A program made the translations under genes and the position numbers. 64,000 nt of DNA, from assembly GCF_037083825.1 (NCBI RefSeq), contig NZ_JBAPLU010000014.1, positions 41,967 to 105,966 on the forward strand, written 5' to 3'. Within the stretch, counting starts at the first letter, position 1. The number at the start of each line of letters is the position of its first letter. Source of the stretch: Klenkia sesuvii (lineage in GTDB: Bacteria; Actinomycetota; Actinomycetes; Mycobacteriales; Geodermatophilaceae). Below the pieces are notes generated by a model. The model ran no database searches. It saw nothing but the letters and a program-made list of their open reading frames with translations, and was not told where the DNA came from. Below are positions 41,320 through 50,020 of this stretch, piece by piece.

Positions 41320-42222
41320 GTGGGTACCCGGCTGACCCGCCAGGTGCGGGTGGTGCACGGGCACACGCGCGCCTTCGTCACCGCCGGGTCGGGTCCCGCC
41401 GTCCTGCTGCTGCACGGCATCGGCAACAGCGCGCAGACCTGGGCCGGCGTGCTCGACCGCCTGGCCGAGCAGCACACCGTCATCGCCCCCGACCTGCTCG
41501 GGCACGGCGACTCCGACAAGCCGCGCGGTGACTACTCGGTGGCCGGCTACGCCAACGGCATGCGCGACCTGCTCAGCGTGCTCGACATCGAGCGGGCCAC
41601 CGTGGTGGGCCACTCGCTGGGCGGCGGCATCGCCTACCAGTTCCCCGAGCGGTGCCAGCGCCTCGTGCTCGTGTCCAGCGGCGGGCTGGGCCCCGAGCTG
41701 TCGCTGGGGTTGCGGCTGGCCACGCTGCCCGGCGCCGACCTCGTGCTCGACCTGCTGACCGACGCCCCGTGGCCGCTGCGCACCGGGCTGGCCGCGCTGC
41801 GCCGGGCCGGCTCGGCCCTCGGCTGGCAGCAGGCCGAGGACCTCGCCGAGGCCGGCGAGGCCCTCCTCGAGCTCCGCGACGCCGAGGCCCGGACGGCGCT
41901 TCTGCGCACGCTGCGCAGCGTCGCCGACGTGCACGGCCAGGCCGTGACCTCGCTCGACCGGCTCTACCTGGCCGCCGAGCTGCCCACGCTGGTCGTGTGG
42001 GGCACCCGTGACCGGATCATCCCGGTCGCGCACGCCCACACCGTGGCCCGCACCGTGCGCGGCGCGCAGGTCGAGCTGTTCGAGGGCGCCGGGCACTGGC
42101 CGCACCTGAGCGCACCCGACCGGTTCGCCGCGGTGCTCCTGGACTTCCTCGCCGCCACGCCCCCCGTCGACCACGACCGGGACACCTGGCGTTCGGTGCT
42201 GACCCAGCCCGCCCGCCTCTGA
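41320..42222 (+). CDS. Alpha/beta-fold hydrolase
   Basis: The 300-residue hydrolase has LLLHGIGNSAQTW (oxyanion hole), nucleophile Ser in VVGHSLGGG near residue 93, acid Asp in VWGTRDRIIP near 229 and catalytic His in GAGHWPH near 258. It looks like a carboxylesterase or C-C-bond hydrolase of actinobacteria. Just after the nucleophile the usual longer helix (GGG-V-A-x-Q-F-A-Y-Q-F-P-E) is shortened to GGGIAYQFPE, about four residues missing. The start is GTG 41320. Confidence 0.85.
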   Translation: MGTRLTRQVRVVHGHTRAFVTAGSGPAVLLLHGIGNSAQTWAGVLDRLAEQHTVIAPDLLGHGDSDKPRGDYSVAGYANGMRDLLSVLDIERATVVGHSLGGGIAYQFPERCQRLVLVSSGGLGPELSLGLRLATLPGADLVLDLLTDAPWPLRTGLAALRRAGSALGWQQAEDLAEAGEALLELRDAEARTALLRTLRSVADVHGQAVTSLDRLYLAAELPTLVVWGTRDRIIPVAHAHTVARTVRGAQVELFEGAGHWPHLSAPDRFAAVLLDFLAATPPVDHDRDTWRSVLTQPARL

Positions 42223-42239
42223 ACGCCTACCGTCGGGGC

Positions 42240-43352
42240 GTGGCGTCGGCGCGGACCTGGTGGGACGTCGTCGTGGTCGGCGGCGGACCGGCCGGGGCCG
42301 CCGCGGCGCTGTCGGCCCGCCGGCACGGCGCCTCGGTGCTGGTGCTCGACCGGGCCGCCTTCCCCCGCGACAAGGTGTGCGGGGACGGCGTCGCACCCGA
42401 GGCGCTCGACGTCCTCGCCGCGCTGGGGGCCGACGTCGCGGCCATCACGCGCGGCTACCCGGCGGTGCCCCGGCTGCGGCTGACCTCCCCGGCCGGCCGC
42501 ACCGTCGAGCGCACCATGCACCGGCCGGCCGTCGTCGTCCCCCGGGCGGTGCTCGACGGCCGGGTGCTGGACGCCGCCCTGGCCGCGGGCACCGAGCTGC
42601 GGCGGCACACCGTGCGGCGCGTCGTCCCCGGGCCGCACGGGGTGGACATCGACGGCGTGCTCACCGCCGGCGTGCTGGTCGGGGCCGACGGTGCCGAGTC
42701 GGTGGTGCGGCGGGCCCTGGGCATCGGGCCGAACCGTCCCGACCGGCTGGCCGTCGCCATCCGCGGCTACGCCCGGGCGGGCCAGCACGGCGTGCAGGTG
42801 ATCACGACGACCGAGCAGCGCTGGCCGGCGTACGCGTGGTCGTTCCCCCTCGGCGACGGCCGGGCCAACGTGGGCTACGGCGAGCTGGTCAGCGCCGGCG
42901 CCACCCGCGCCGGGCTGGTCGAGGGTCTGCACCGGTTGCTGCCGGGGGTCGAGCCCGAGGGGCTGCGGGCGCACCGGTTGCCGCTGTCCACCGGGCGGCC
43001 GCGCCAGCCCGACGGCCGGGTGCTGCTCGCCGGCGACGCGGCGTCGCTGATCAACCCGCTGACCGGCGAGGGCATCTTCTACGCGGTGCTCTCCGGGGCG
43101 TTCGCCGGCGCGGCCGCCGCCCACGGGGCGCAGGCCGGCCGGGTGCTGCGGCGGGCGTTGGCGGGGCGGCTGGGCACCCACCTGCGGCACTCGACCACGG
43201 CCTCGCGGCTGAGCAGCCGACCGTGGCTGATGGACGCCGCGTTCGGCGCGGCGGCGGCTGACCAGCGGGTCTTCGACGACGTCGTCGCCTTGGGCCTGGC
43301 CGACGGCCGGCTCACCCCGCGCACGCTGCTGCGTGTCCTCCGCCCGCGCTGA
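42240..43352 (+). CDS. Geranylgeranyl reductase-family FAD oxidoreductase
   Basis: The 370-residue flavoprotein has an N-terminal FAD loop (VVVGGGPAGAAAAL), FPRDKVCGDGVAPEAL, the second dinucleotide contact GADGAESVVRRALG near 150 and LLAGDAASLINPLTGEGI near 265. These are diagnostic of the geranylgeranyl/digeranylgeranylglycerophospholipid reductase family. It may saturate isoprenoid chains such as menaquinone side chains (MenJ-like). GTG 42240 begins shortly before the FAD loop. It lies 17 bp after the hydrolase. Confidence 0.85.
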   Translation: MASARTWWDVVVVGGGPAGAAAALSARRHGASVLVLDRAAFPRDKVCGDGVAPEALDVLAALGADVAAITRGYPAVPRLRLTSPAGRTVERTMHRPAVVVPRAVLDGRVLDAALAAGTELRRHTVRRVVPGPHGVDIDGVLTAGVLVGADGAESVVRRALGIGPNRPDRLAVAIRGYARAGQHGVQVITTTEQRWPAYAWSFPLGDGRANVGYGELVSAGATRAGLVEGLHRLLPGVEPEGLRAHRLPLSTGRPRQPDGRVLLAGDAASLINPLTGEGIFYAVLSGAFAGAAAAHGAQAGRVLRRALAGRLGTHLRHSTTASRLSSRPWLMDAAFGAAAADQRVFDDVVALGLADGRLTPRTLLRVLRPR

Positions 43353-43357
43353 GCCGG

Positions 43358-44383
43358 TCAGGAGGCGATGGCGAAGCGGTCGCGGCCGGCCCGCTTGGCG
43401 CGGTAGAGCGCGGCGTCGGCGGCGGCGTACAGCGCCGGCAGGTCACCGGCGTCCGAGGGGGCGTGCGCGGCACCCACGCTGACCGTCAGCGGCAGCTGCC
43501 CGCCCCCGGCCAGGGCCATCGGTGCGGCCCGGACCGCGGCCACCAGGTCGGCGGCGCGGCCGGCGACCCCCTCGCGGGCGCAGCCGGGCAGCACCATCAC
43601 CAGCTCGTCGCCGCCGAGCCGCCCGACCACGCAGTCGTCGTGGCGCACCTGGCCGCGCAGCACCTCGGCGAGGTGCACCAGCGCGTCGTCGCCCACCAGG
43701 TGACCGTGCACGTCGTTGATCTGCTTGAACCCGTCGACGTCGACCATGAGGACGGCGACCTGGCCGCGCCCCAGGGCCGCACCGAGGGCACCGTCCACGG
43801 CACGGCGGCGCAGCAGGCCGGTGAGGCCGTCGGAGCTGGCCTGCTGGTGCACGTCGGCGAAGGCCTGGTCGCGGCGGTCGCCCGCCCGCACCAGCACGAC
43901 CGTCACGGCCAGCATGGCCGACCCCACCACGAGGGCGTCGGTGGCGCCCTGCGCCGTCGGGTTGACCAGCACGGTGGTCGTGCCGCAGGCCAGCACCCCG
44001 GACACGGCGGTCAGCAGCGCGCCGGGCCCGCGCAGCTGGGTGGCGCCCAGCAGCAACGGGACGACGAGGAAGATCTGGCTGGCGGCCGAGGCGTCCTGGG
44101 TGATGAAGTTGGTGGTGGCCACGACCCCGGACCCGAACAAGGGGACGGCGAGCATGGCCCCGCCCCGGTCGAGGCGGTCGGCGTCTCCCCGGGCCAGGGC
44201 CCAGGAGAGCGCGAACAGGACGGCGGAGACCAGCACGCAGCCGGCCATCGGGGCCGGGTCCAGGCGCGGTGGCAGGAAGAGCGCCCACGGCAGCAGCACC
44301 AGACCGCTGAACATGGTCAGCGTCGCCGCCGACCGCGCCGCCGCGACGGGCTCGCGCGCCCTCAGTCCCCCGGGTACCTGCAC
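43358..44383 (-). CDS. Membrane diguanylate cyclase (GGDEL)
   Basis: The 341-residue protein has about six hydrophobic helices (residues 18-165), a short helical linker, and a C-terminal GGDEF domain. DGLTGLLRRRAVD, VDVDGFKQINDVHGH and GRLGGDELVMVLPG are all present, so GTP and metal contacts are intact with Leu in the last motif position. No RxxD inhibitory site is seen at the usual place (RHDD is shifted). It pairs with the related gene just upstream at 44587; both probably arose by duplication. Confidence 0.88.
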   Translation of the reverse strand: MQVPGGLRAREPVAAARSAATLTMFSGLVLLPWALFLPPRLDPAPMAGCVLVSAVLFALSWALARGDADRLDRGGAMLAVPLFGSGVVATTNFITQDASAASQIFLVVPLLLGATQLRGPGALLTAVSGVLACGTTTVLVNPTAQGATDALVVGSAMLAVTVVLVRAGDRRDQAFADVHQQASSDGLTGLLRRRAVDGALGAALGRGQVAVLMVDVDGFKQINDVHGHLVGDDALVHLAEVLRGQVRHDDCVVGRLGGDELVMVLPGCAREGVAGRAADLVAAVRAAPMALAGGGQLPLTVSVGAAHAPSDAGDLPALYAAADAALYRAKRAGRDRFAIAS

Positions 44384-44586
44384 GCCCCGACCATCGGCCG
44401 ATCGGCACCCCGACCTCAGGCCACCTCACCCGGTCGGGGGGCAGACCCCCGCAGGACCGGATCAGCGTCGCCGGCGAGCCGTTCGACGCGGCCGAGGTGG
44501 GGCTGGGCCACCTTGACCGGTGTCGGTGCCGCGGACAGCGGCCGCGAACGCGGTCCCCGCCGTTCCGCGTGCGCTGGGGGCAGCGG

Positions 44587-45675
44587 TCAGGCCCTCGCCA
44601 CCGCGAAGCCGTCGCGACCGGCTCGCTTGGCGACGTAGAGGGCCGCGTCGGCAGCGGAGTACAGCGAGCGGACGTCGGCCGCGTGCTGGGGGGCGTGCGC
44701 CACCCCGACGCTGACGCTGAGTGGCACCGTCGTCCCGTCCTCCAGCACGAGCGGCGCACCGCGCACCGCCGCGACCAGGTCACCGGCCCGGGCGCGGGCG
44801 ACGGCCACCGGGCAGCTGGGCAGCAGCACGGCCAGCTCGTCACCCCCGAACCGGCTCACCACCGCGTCGGTGCTGCGCACGGCCGCGGCCAGCACCTCGC
44901 CGACGTGCCGGAGCACGGCGTCCCCCACCGGGTGTCCGTGCCGGTCGTTGACCGCCTTGAAGTGGTCGAGGTCGACCAGCACGAGGGCCGTGCCGACGGT
45001 CGTGCGGGCGGTGGACAGCGACGCGGCCAGCGCCGCGTCGAGCACCCGGCGGGTGACCAGGCCGGTCAACCCGTCGACCGCAGCGGCCCGCTCCAGCTCG
45101 GCGACCAGCCGCCCGAGGTGCTCCATGACCAGCACGACGGAGCCGCAGAGCAGCAGCAGCGAACTGCCGACCAGCACGGCGTCGACGGCGAGGACGATGC
45201 GGGAACCGGGGCGGGTGTCCACCAGCACCACGGCGCCGCCGAGGCAGCCGAGCAGGGTGACGACGACGGCGAACCCGCGGCGGAAGTGGCTGCTGGCGTA
45301 CAGCACCGGGATGCAGAGCAGGATCGCCCAGCCGTGCTGACCGGGGCCGACCAGCAGGGTGCCGGCCACGATGGCCACGGTGGCGGCCACCGCAGCTGAG
45401 GCCGCGGCCAGGTCACCGAGCGCGGTGCGGACCGGGGCCACCCAGACCAGCAGGCCGTGCACGAGCAGCTCGGCGCCCAGCGCCCAGGACCAGCCCGACC
45501 CGGCGGCGCGCGGGAGCAGCGCCGTGGCCGCCGTCAGCAGCACGGCACCGGCCAGCAGCAGCGGCACGGTCACCGTGCGGGTCAGCCCGGGGCGCAGCGG
45601 GCGCGACCAGGCCGGGCCCCGACGCGCCCACGGTGCGCGGGGCACCGGCGGCGACGGGTGGGTGACTGGCTGCAC
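44587..45675 (-). CDS. Membrane diguanylate cyclase (GGDEL), tandem paralog
   Basis: The roughly 362-residue protein has six or so hydrophobic helices (residues 25-190), then a GGDEF domain with DGLTGLVTRRVLD, VDLDHFKAVNDRHGHPVGD and SRFGGDELAVLLPS. RSTD five residues before GGDEL is a good RxxD inhibitory site, so product feedback is likely here but not in its neighbour. GTG 45675 is the best available start; the upstream frame stays open far into antisense of the helicase and no convincing ribosome site is seen. Divergent from the helicase. Confidence 0.85.
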   Translation of the reverse strand: MQPVTHPSPPVPRAPWARRGPAWSRPLRPGLTRTVTVPLLLAGAVLLTAATALLPRAAGSGWSWALGAELLVHGLLVWVAPVRTALGDLAAASAAVAATVAIVAGTLLVGPGQHGWAILLCIPVLYASSHFRRGFAVVVTLLGCLGGAVVLVDTRPGSRIVLAVDAVLVGSSLLLLCGSVVLVMEHLGRLVAELERAAAVDGLTGLVTRRVLDAALAASLSTARTTVGTALVLVDLDHFKAVNDRHGHPVGDAVLRHVGEVLAAAVRSTDAVVSRFGGDELAVLLPSCPVAVARARAGDLVAAVRGAPLVLEDGTTVPLSVSVGVAHAPQHAADVRSLYSAADAALYVAKRAGRDGFAVARA

Positions 45676-45852
45676 CCCGACGGCATCGGCGCTGGTCGGA
45701 GCTCTCCTCTGCGCTCGACGGCGTCCCTCACCCCCTGGGGTGGGGTCGTGTGCGACCGTGGAGTCGGGCACAGAACGGCCGCGGCCGCTGTTGCCCGTGG
45801 CGAGGTCCCGCTGCGCACCTGCGCCGGCCGCCCCCAGAACCCGAAGGACACC

Positions 45853-47799
45853 GTGACACCTCCCTCCCCCACCGCCCGCCGCCGCGTGCGCATCCCCGGT
45901 GAGCGCACCTCGGCGCAGGCGGCCCGCAACCGCGCCGAGCGCACCGCCCAGCAGACCTGGGTCGACGGGGCCGAGCCCGCCCTGCCGGTGCGCACCACCC
46001 GGCCCGAGCACGTCGTGTTCCACCTCGGTCCCACCAACTCCGGCAAGACCTACGAGTCGCTGCAGGCGCTGGCCGCCGCCGGCTCGGGCGTGTACGCCGC
46101 CCCGCTGCGCCAGCTGGCGCACGAGGCCTACGCCAAGCTCGCCGAGCAGCTGCCCCCGGGCTCCGTCGGTCTCTCCACCGGTGAGGAGGAGATCGACCCG
46201 CACGCGCCGATCGTCTGCTGCACGGTGGAGAAGGCCCCGCCGCGCGGCCAGCTGCTGGTGCTCGACGAGTCGCACTGGGTGGCCGACCCCGACCGCGGCC
46301 ACCACTGGGCCCGGCTGCTGCTCACCGGCGAGTACCGCGAGATGCACCTGATCTCCGCGGCCGAGGCGTTGCTGCTGCTCAAGCCGCTCGTGGCCGACGC
46401 CGAGCAGGTCGTGGTCGTCAACCACAAGCGGCTCTCCCGCCTCGACGTGCTTCCCGCGCCGGTGAAGCCCGCGCAGGTGCGCGCGCAGACCCTCGTCGTC
46501 GCCTTCTCGCGCAGGACCGTGTACTCGGTGGCCGCGCAGCTGGACCCGCACCGCCGCGGCAAGGTCGGTGTCCTCTACGGCGCCCTGCCGCCGGCCACCC
46601 GGCGCGACGTCATCGCCCGGTTCACCCGCGGTGAGCTCGAGGTGCTGGTGACCACCGACGTCATCGGCCACGGCATCAACGTGCCGGCCACGACGGTGCT
46701 GTTCGCCGAGACGCAGAAGTTCGACGGCACCGAGATGCGCCCGCTGCGCACCTGGGAGGCCGCGCAGATCGCCGGCCGAGCGGGGCGCTACGGGCTCACC
46801 GGGCACGGCCAGGTCGGCGTCCTGGGCGGCATCTCCGGGCTCAGGCCGATGCCCTCGCTGGTCGCCGCCGGTGCCGCCGTCGCGCGCGGCGACGTGATGA
46901 GCGACCTCCCCCACCGCAAGCCGCGGCTGCGCCCGGAGCTCGAGGACCTCGGCGCGTTCGAGCCGGTGGACCTGCCCGAGGCACTCAACCGCTGGTCGGT
47001 GTGGGCACGCAGCGCCACCCGCACCGAGGCCATGACCCCCGACGACGTCAGCGGCCTGGTGCTGCGGGTGCACGCGCTGCTGCCGATGCTGCGCGGCCCG
47101 CTGGCCACCGACCTGTGGACGGTCTGGCGGCTGGTCAACCTGGCCATCGACCACGACCCGCCGCGCAAGGTGCGCTGGCTGGCCCTGGCCCGCGCTGCCC
47201 TGCAGCACCAGGCCGGGCTGGCGGTCCCCCGGGAGCTCGTCCTGCCGCCGGTTCCGCGCGGCACCACCGTGCAGGAGTACGAGCTGGCCGCTGCCCAGGC
47301 CAGGGAGGCCCAGACCCTCCTCCGCTCGTTCCCCGGCGTCGCCGGGCTGACCAGCGACGACGCCGCCGACGTCGAGGAACGTTGTGCGGCCCGGATCACC
47401 GAGCTGCTGCCGGAGGCGATCACGCTGACCGCCGCGGCCCGCTGCACCTCCTGCGGGGTGGGCATCGCGCCCTGGTTCACCACCTGCCGCGACTGCGGCA
47501 CCCGCCCGTCGGGCCGGACGTCGTCCGACCGCCGCCCGCCGCGCTCGGCCGGCCGCTCGGGCTCCGGTGCGCCCTCGTCCGGCCGCGGCGCCGCCGCGTC
47601 GTCGTCCACCGGCCGGGGTGCCGGGGGACGCTCGCCGCGGAGGTCCGACGTCGGCGCCGGCGGTCGCACCGACCCCCAGGCGTTCGACCGCGGTGCGCGG
47701 GGCCGCGGCTCGGACGCCGGTCCGCCGCACGGCGACTCGGCCCGGCCCAAGCACCGTCGCCGTGGCCGCTCCGCCGGCGGCCCCACCGGGGCCCGGTAG
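45853..47799 (+). CDS. SUV3-like DExH RNA helicase with zinc-ribbon and RG-rich tail
   Basis: The 648-residue superfamily 2 helicase has Walker A HLGPTNSGKTYESLQ near residue 60, LDESHW (DExH) near 140, TTDVIGHGINVP near 270 and motif VI QIAGRAGRYG near 310. This spacing and the GPTNSGKT sequence are typical of SUV3, the mitochondrial RNA helicase that partners degradosome nucleases. A Cys-x2-Cys...Cys-x2-Cys ribbon (CTSCGVG, CRDCG) lies near 540, followed by a 100-residue Arg/Gly/Ser-rich tail likely to bind RNA. GTG 45853 follows AAGGA. Confidence 0.87.
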   Translation: MTPPSPTARRRVRIPGERTSAQAARNRAERTAQQTWVDGAEPALPVRTTRPEHVVFHLGPTNSGKTYESLQALAAAGSGVYAAPLRQLAHEAYAKLAEQLPPGSVGLSTGEEEIDPHAPIVCCTVEKAPPRGQLLVLDESHWVADPDRGHHWARLLLTGEYREMHLISAAEALLLLKPLVADAEQVVVVNHKRLSRLDVLPAPVKPAQVRAQTLVVAFSRRTVYSVAAQLDPHRRGKVGVLYGALPPATRRDVIARFTRGELEVLVTTDVIGHGINVPATTVLFAETQKFDGTEMRPLRTWEAAQIAGRAGRYGLTGHGQVGVLGGISGLRPMPSLVAAGAAVARGDVMSDLPHRKPRLRPELEDLGAFEPVDLPEALNRWSVWARSATRTEAMTPDDVSGLVLRVHALLPMLRGPLATDLWTVWRLVNLAIDHDPPRKVRWLALARAALQHQAGLAVPRELVLPPVPRGTTVQEYELAAAQAREAQTLLRSFPGVAGLTSDDAADVEERCAARITELLPEAITLTAAARCTSCGVGIAPWFTTCRDCGTRPSGRTSSDRRPPRSAGRSGSGAPSSGRGAAASSSTGRGAGGRSPRRSDVGAGGRTDPQAFDRGARGRGSDAGPPHGDSARPKHRRRGRSAGGPTGAR

Positions 47800-47916
47800 C
47801 TCCCGCCCACCCGCGTGCCGGACGGCGACGACGGCCCACGGGTCGGGGGTCCGCCGCCGACGGGGAGTGCCCGCACTGGTCCCCCGGCGAGGACCCGGGG
47901 GACCGGGCAGAACCAG

Positions 47917-47960
47917 CGCGCGGAGCCCCGTCCGTGGCCGCCGGTCTGGGGCTCCGCGCG
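47917..47960. terminator. Bidirectional hairpin between helicase and inositol-type ABC operon
   Basis: Perfect 13-bp arms CGCGCGGAGCCCC / GGGGCTCCGCGCG with an 18-base loop lie 2 bp beyond the stop of the ABC ATPase gene. There is no T-tract, as usual in high-GC actinobacteria. Confidence 0.65.
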
Positions 47961-47962
47961 GG

Positions 47963-48754
47963 TCAGGCCTGGGCCAACGGCTTGTCCAGACGGAACCGCT
48001 CGACCCCTTCGGCGCCCTCGACGACCGCCGCGGTCAGCTCCTCGACGCTGGTGTCCTCCCGCCGGGTGTCGAGGATCTTGCGACCGTGGTTCATCACGAT
48101 GTGCCGGTCGCAGACCTGGTAGGCGTGGTGGAGGTTGTGGGTGACCAGCACCGAGCTGACCCCCTCGCCCTTGAGTGCCACCAGGTAGTTCAGCAGTGCC
48201 TCGGTGGCCCGGACGGCCAGCGCACTGGTCGGCTCGTCGAGGATGAGCAACGACCGCTTGAAGTGGACTGCGCGGGCGATGGCGACGGCCTGGGCCTGAC
48301 CACCGGACAACGAGCCGACGAGCTGCTTGGCGCTCTTGATGCCCTCGATCGAGACCACGGTGTCCAGGATCTCGGTGGTGATGTCGTCCATCTTCCGGAT
48401 CTTCATGAAGCCCAGCCGGTTGGTGATCTCCCGGCCGGCGAAGATGTTGCGGGTGATGGTCATCGACGGGATGAGTGCCGAGTCCTGGAAGATCGTCTCG
48501 ACGCCGAGCCGCTCGGTCTCCGGCCGGGTGACCTTGGCCACCGGCTCGCCTTCCCAGACGTACCCACCGCTGGTCATCGGCACGACCCCGGACATGATCT
48601 TGACCAGGGTGGACTTCCCGGCGCCGTTGTCGCCCAGCAGGCCGACCACCTCGCCCCGGCCGATGGTGAACGAGACGTCGTCGAGGACCGTGTTGGCGCC
48701 GTAGCGCTTGGTCACACCCTGCAGCTCGAGCAGGGGTGTCGGGGTGGCGGTCAT
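47963..48754 (-). CDS. Sugar (inositol-type) ABC transporter ATPase
   Basis: This 263-residue single ABC domain has GDNGAGKSTLVK (Walker A), LSGGQAQAVAIARA (signature), LLILDEPTSAL (Walker B) and the switch His in VTHNLHHAY. The sequence belongs to the carbohydrate CUT2 class, which usually has two fused ABC domains; the single-domain FrcA-like form is used here. ATG 48754 overlaps the permease stop. It ends the operon read away from iolC. Confidence 0.9.
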   Translation of the reverse strand: MTATPTPLLELQGVTKRYGANTVLDDVSFTIGRGEVVGLLGDNGAGKSTLVKIMSGVVPMTSGGYVWEGEPVAKVTRPETERLGVETIFQDSALIPSMTITRNIFAGREITNRLGFMKIRKMDDITTEILDTVVSIEGIKSAKQLVGSLSGGQAQAVAIARAVHFKRSLLILDEPTSALAVRATEALLNYLVALKGEGVSSVLVTHNLHHAYQVCDRHIVMNHGRKILDTRREDTSVEELTAAVVEGAEGVERFRLDKPLAQA

Positions 48755-49896
48755 GTGGCCTTGCCCTCCATGAGCTTGTTGAACACGGCGGCCACGACGA
48801 TGGACACGCCGACGAACAGCTGGACGTAGAAGCCGGGAGCCTTGCCGAGGATGAGGCCGTTCTCGATGAGGCGGATGAGGGCGGCGCCGATGATCATCCC
48901 GAGCAGGGTGCCGCGCCCGCCGGTGAGCGAGCAGCCGCCGACGACGGCCGCGGCGATCGCCAGCAGGGTGTAGTCGCCGGTGGTGGCGGGCTGCATGCCC
49001 GAGGTGCGGACGGCGATGAGCACGGATGCCAGCCCGACCATGAGGCCCATGAAGGCGAAGGCCTGCAGGCGGACCGTCTTCGGCTTGATGGAGACCGCGG
49101 CCGCCGCGGCGGGGTTGCCACCCACGGCGTAGACCTTGTTGCCCCAGCGGTGCCGGTGGAGCAGGAACCACACCAGCACGCCGACGCCGACGAGCCAGAG
49201 CAGCTGCGTGCGCCACCACCCGAAGTCCCCGGCGAAGAGGGTGTTCATGGTCTCGGTCTTCACCCCGGGGTTGAACACGGCCGGGGTCAGGCCGTTGACG
49301 AAGATGCTCACGCCGGTCCAGAAGAACGCCATCCCCAGGGTGGCGATGAACGACGGGATCCGGGTCAGCACCACGATGAGCCCGTTGATCACCGCCGCAC
49401 CGACGGCGACGGCGATCGCCGCGACGAACGCGATCGGCCAGCCGGAGCTGTTGGACACGCGGATGAAGACGATGGCCGAGAGCCCGATGACCGCGCCGAG
49501 GGAGAGGTCGAACTCGCCCGCGATCATGAGGACCCCGGCGCCGATGGCCAGGATGGCCAGGACGGGGATGCTCTGGGAGAGCACGCCGGAGAAGTTCGAC
49601 TGGTTCAGGAACGGGAAGTCGCCCGGTGCGACCAGGCTCGCCACGACGAAGGCGACCACGACGACCGCGGTGATCCCGCCGATCTCGAGGGCGCCGCGGC
49701 CGCGCAGGAAGGAGAGGTCCTCGCGCAGCTGTCCGAGCCGGGTGGTGGGTCGGCTGTCGGCCAGCCGCCGCTTGGTGGTGCGCTCCTCCAGCGCGAGGGC
49801 GCCGGCTGCCGGGGTGGCGGACGGGGTGGTTCCCGGGCTGGCCACCGCGGGTGGGGACGTCGGGGGGGCGGGGTTGTCGGGTGCCTGCGTGCTCAT
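48751..49896 (-). CDS. Sugar (inositol-type) ABC transporter permease
   Basis: The 381-residue CUT2 (RbsC/FrcC-like) permease has a long Pro/Ala/Thr-rich cytoplasmic N-terminus (residues 1-65), then about nine helices with GVLMIAGEFDLSLGAVIGLSA, TLGMAFFWTGVS and AAVVGGCSLTGGRGTLLGMIIGA (ATPase contact). ATG 49896 begins the conserved frame. The intergenic hairpin at 49973-50005 separates it from the binding-protein gene. Confidence 0.9.
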   Translation of the reverse strand: MSTQAPDNPAPPTSPPAVASPGTTPSATPAAGALALEERTTKRRLADSRPTTRLGQLREDLSFLRGRGALEIGGITAVVVVAFVVASLVAPGDFPFLNQSNFSGVLSQSIPVLAILAIGAGVLMIAGEFDLSLGAVIGLSAIVFIRVSNSSGWPIAFVAAIAVAVGAAVINGLIVVLTRIPSFIATLGMAFFWTGVSIFVNGLTPAVFNPGVKTETMNTLFAGDFGWWRTQLLWLVGVGVLVWFLLHRHRWGNKVYAVGGNPAAAAAVSIKPKTVRLQAFAFMGLMVGLASVLIAVRTSGMQPATTGDYTLLAIAAAVVGGCSLTGGRGTLLGMIIGAALIRLIENGLILGKAPGFYVQLFVGVSIVVAAVFNKLMEGKAT

Positions 49897-49972
49897 GTGT
49901 CGGGACTCCGTTCAGGCCGGCGCGTGGTCGGCGGAGGTGGCGGACGACGCCGCCGGGTCGATGCTGGGGTGC

Positions 49973-50005
49973 GGGCTGCCCGGCCGGGCTGCGGCCGGGC
50001 GGCCC
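49973..50005 (-). terminator. Attenuator hairpin after the binding-protein gene
   Basis: GGGCTGCCCGGCCG pairs with CGGCCGGGCGGCCC (one G-T) around a 5-base loop. Placed 15 bp past the binding-protein stop and before the permease, it probably boosts the binding protein over the membrane parts by transcript processing or partial termination. Confidence 0.5.
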
Positions 50006-50020
50006 GCGGTCAGGAGGGGC

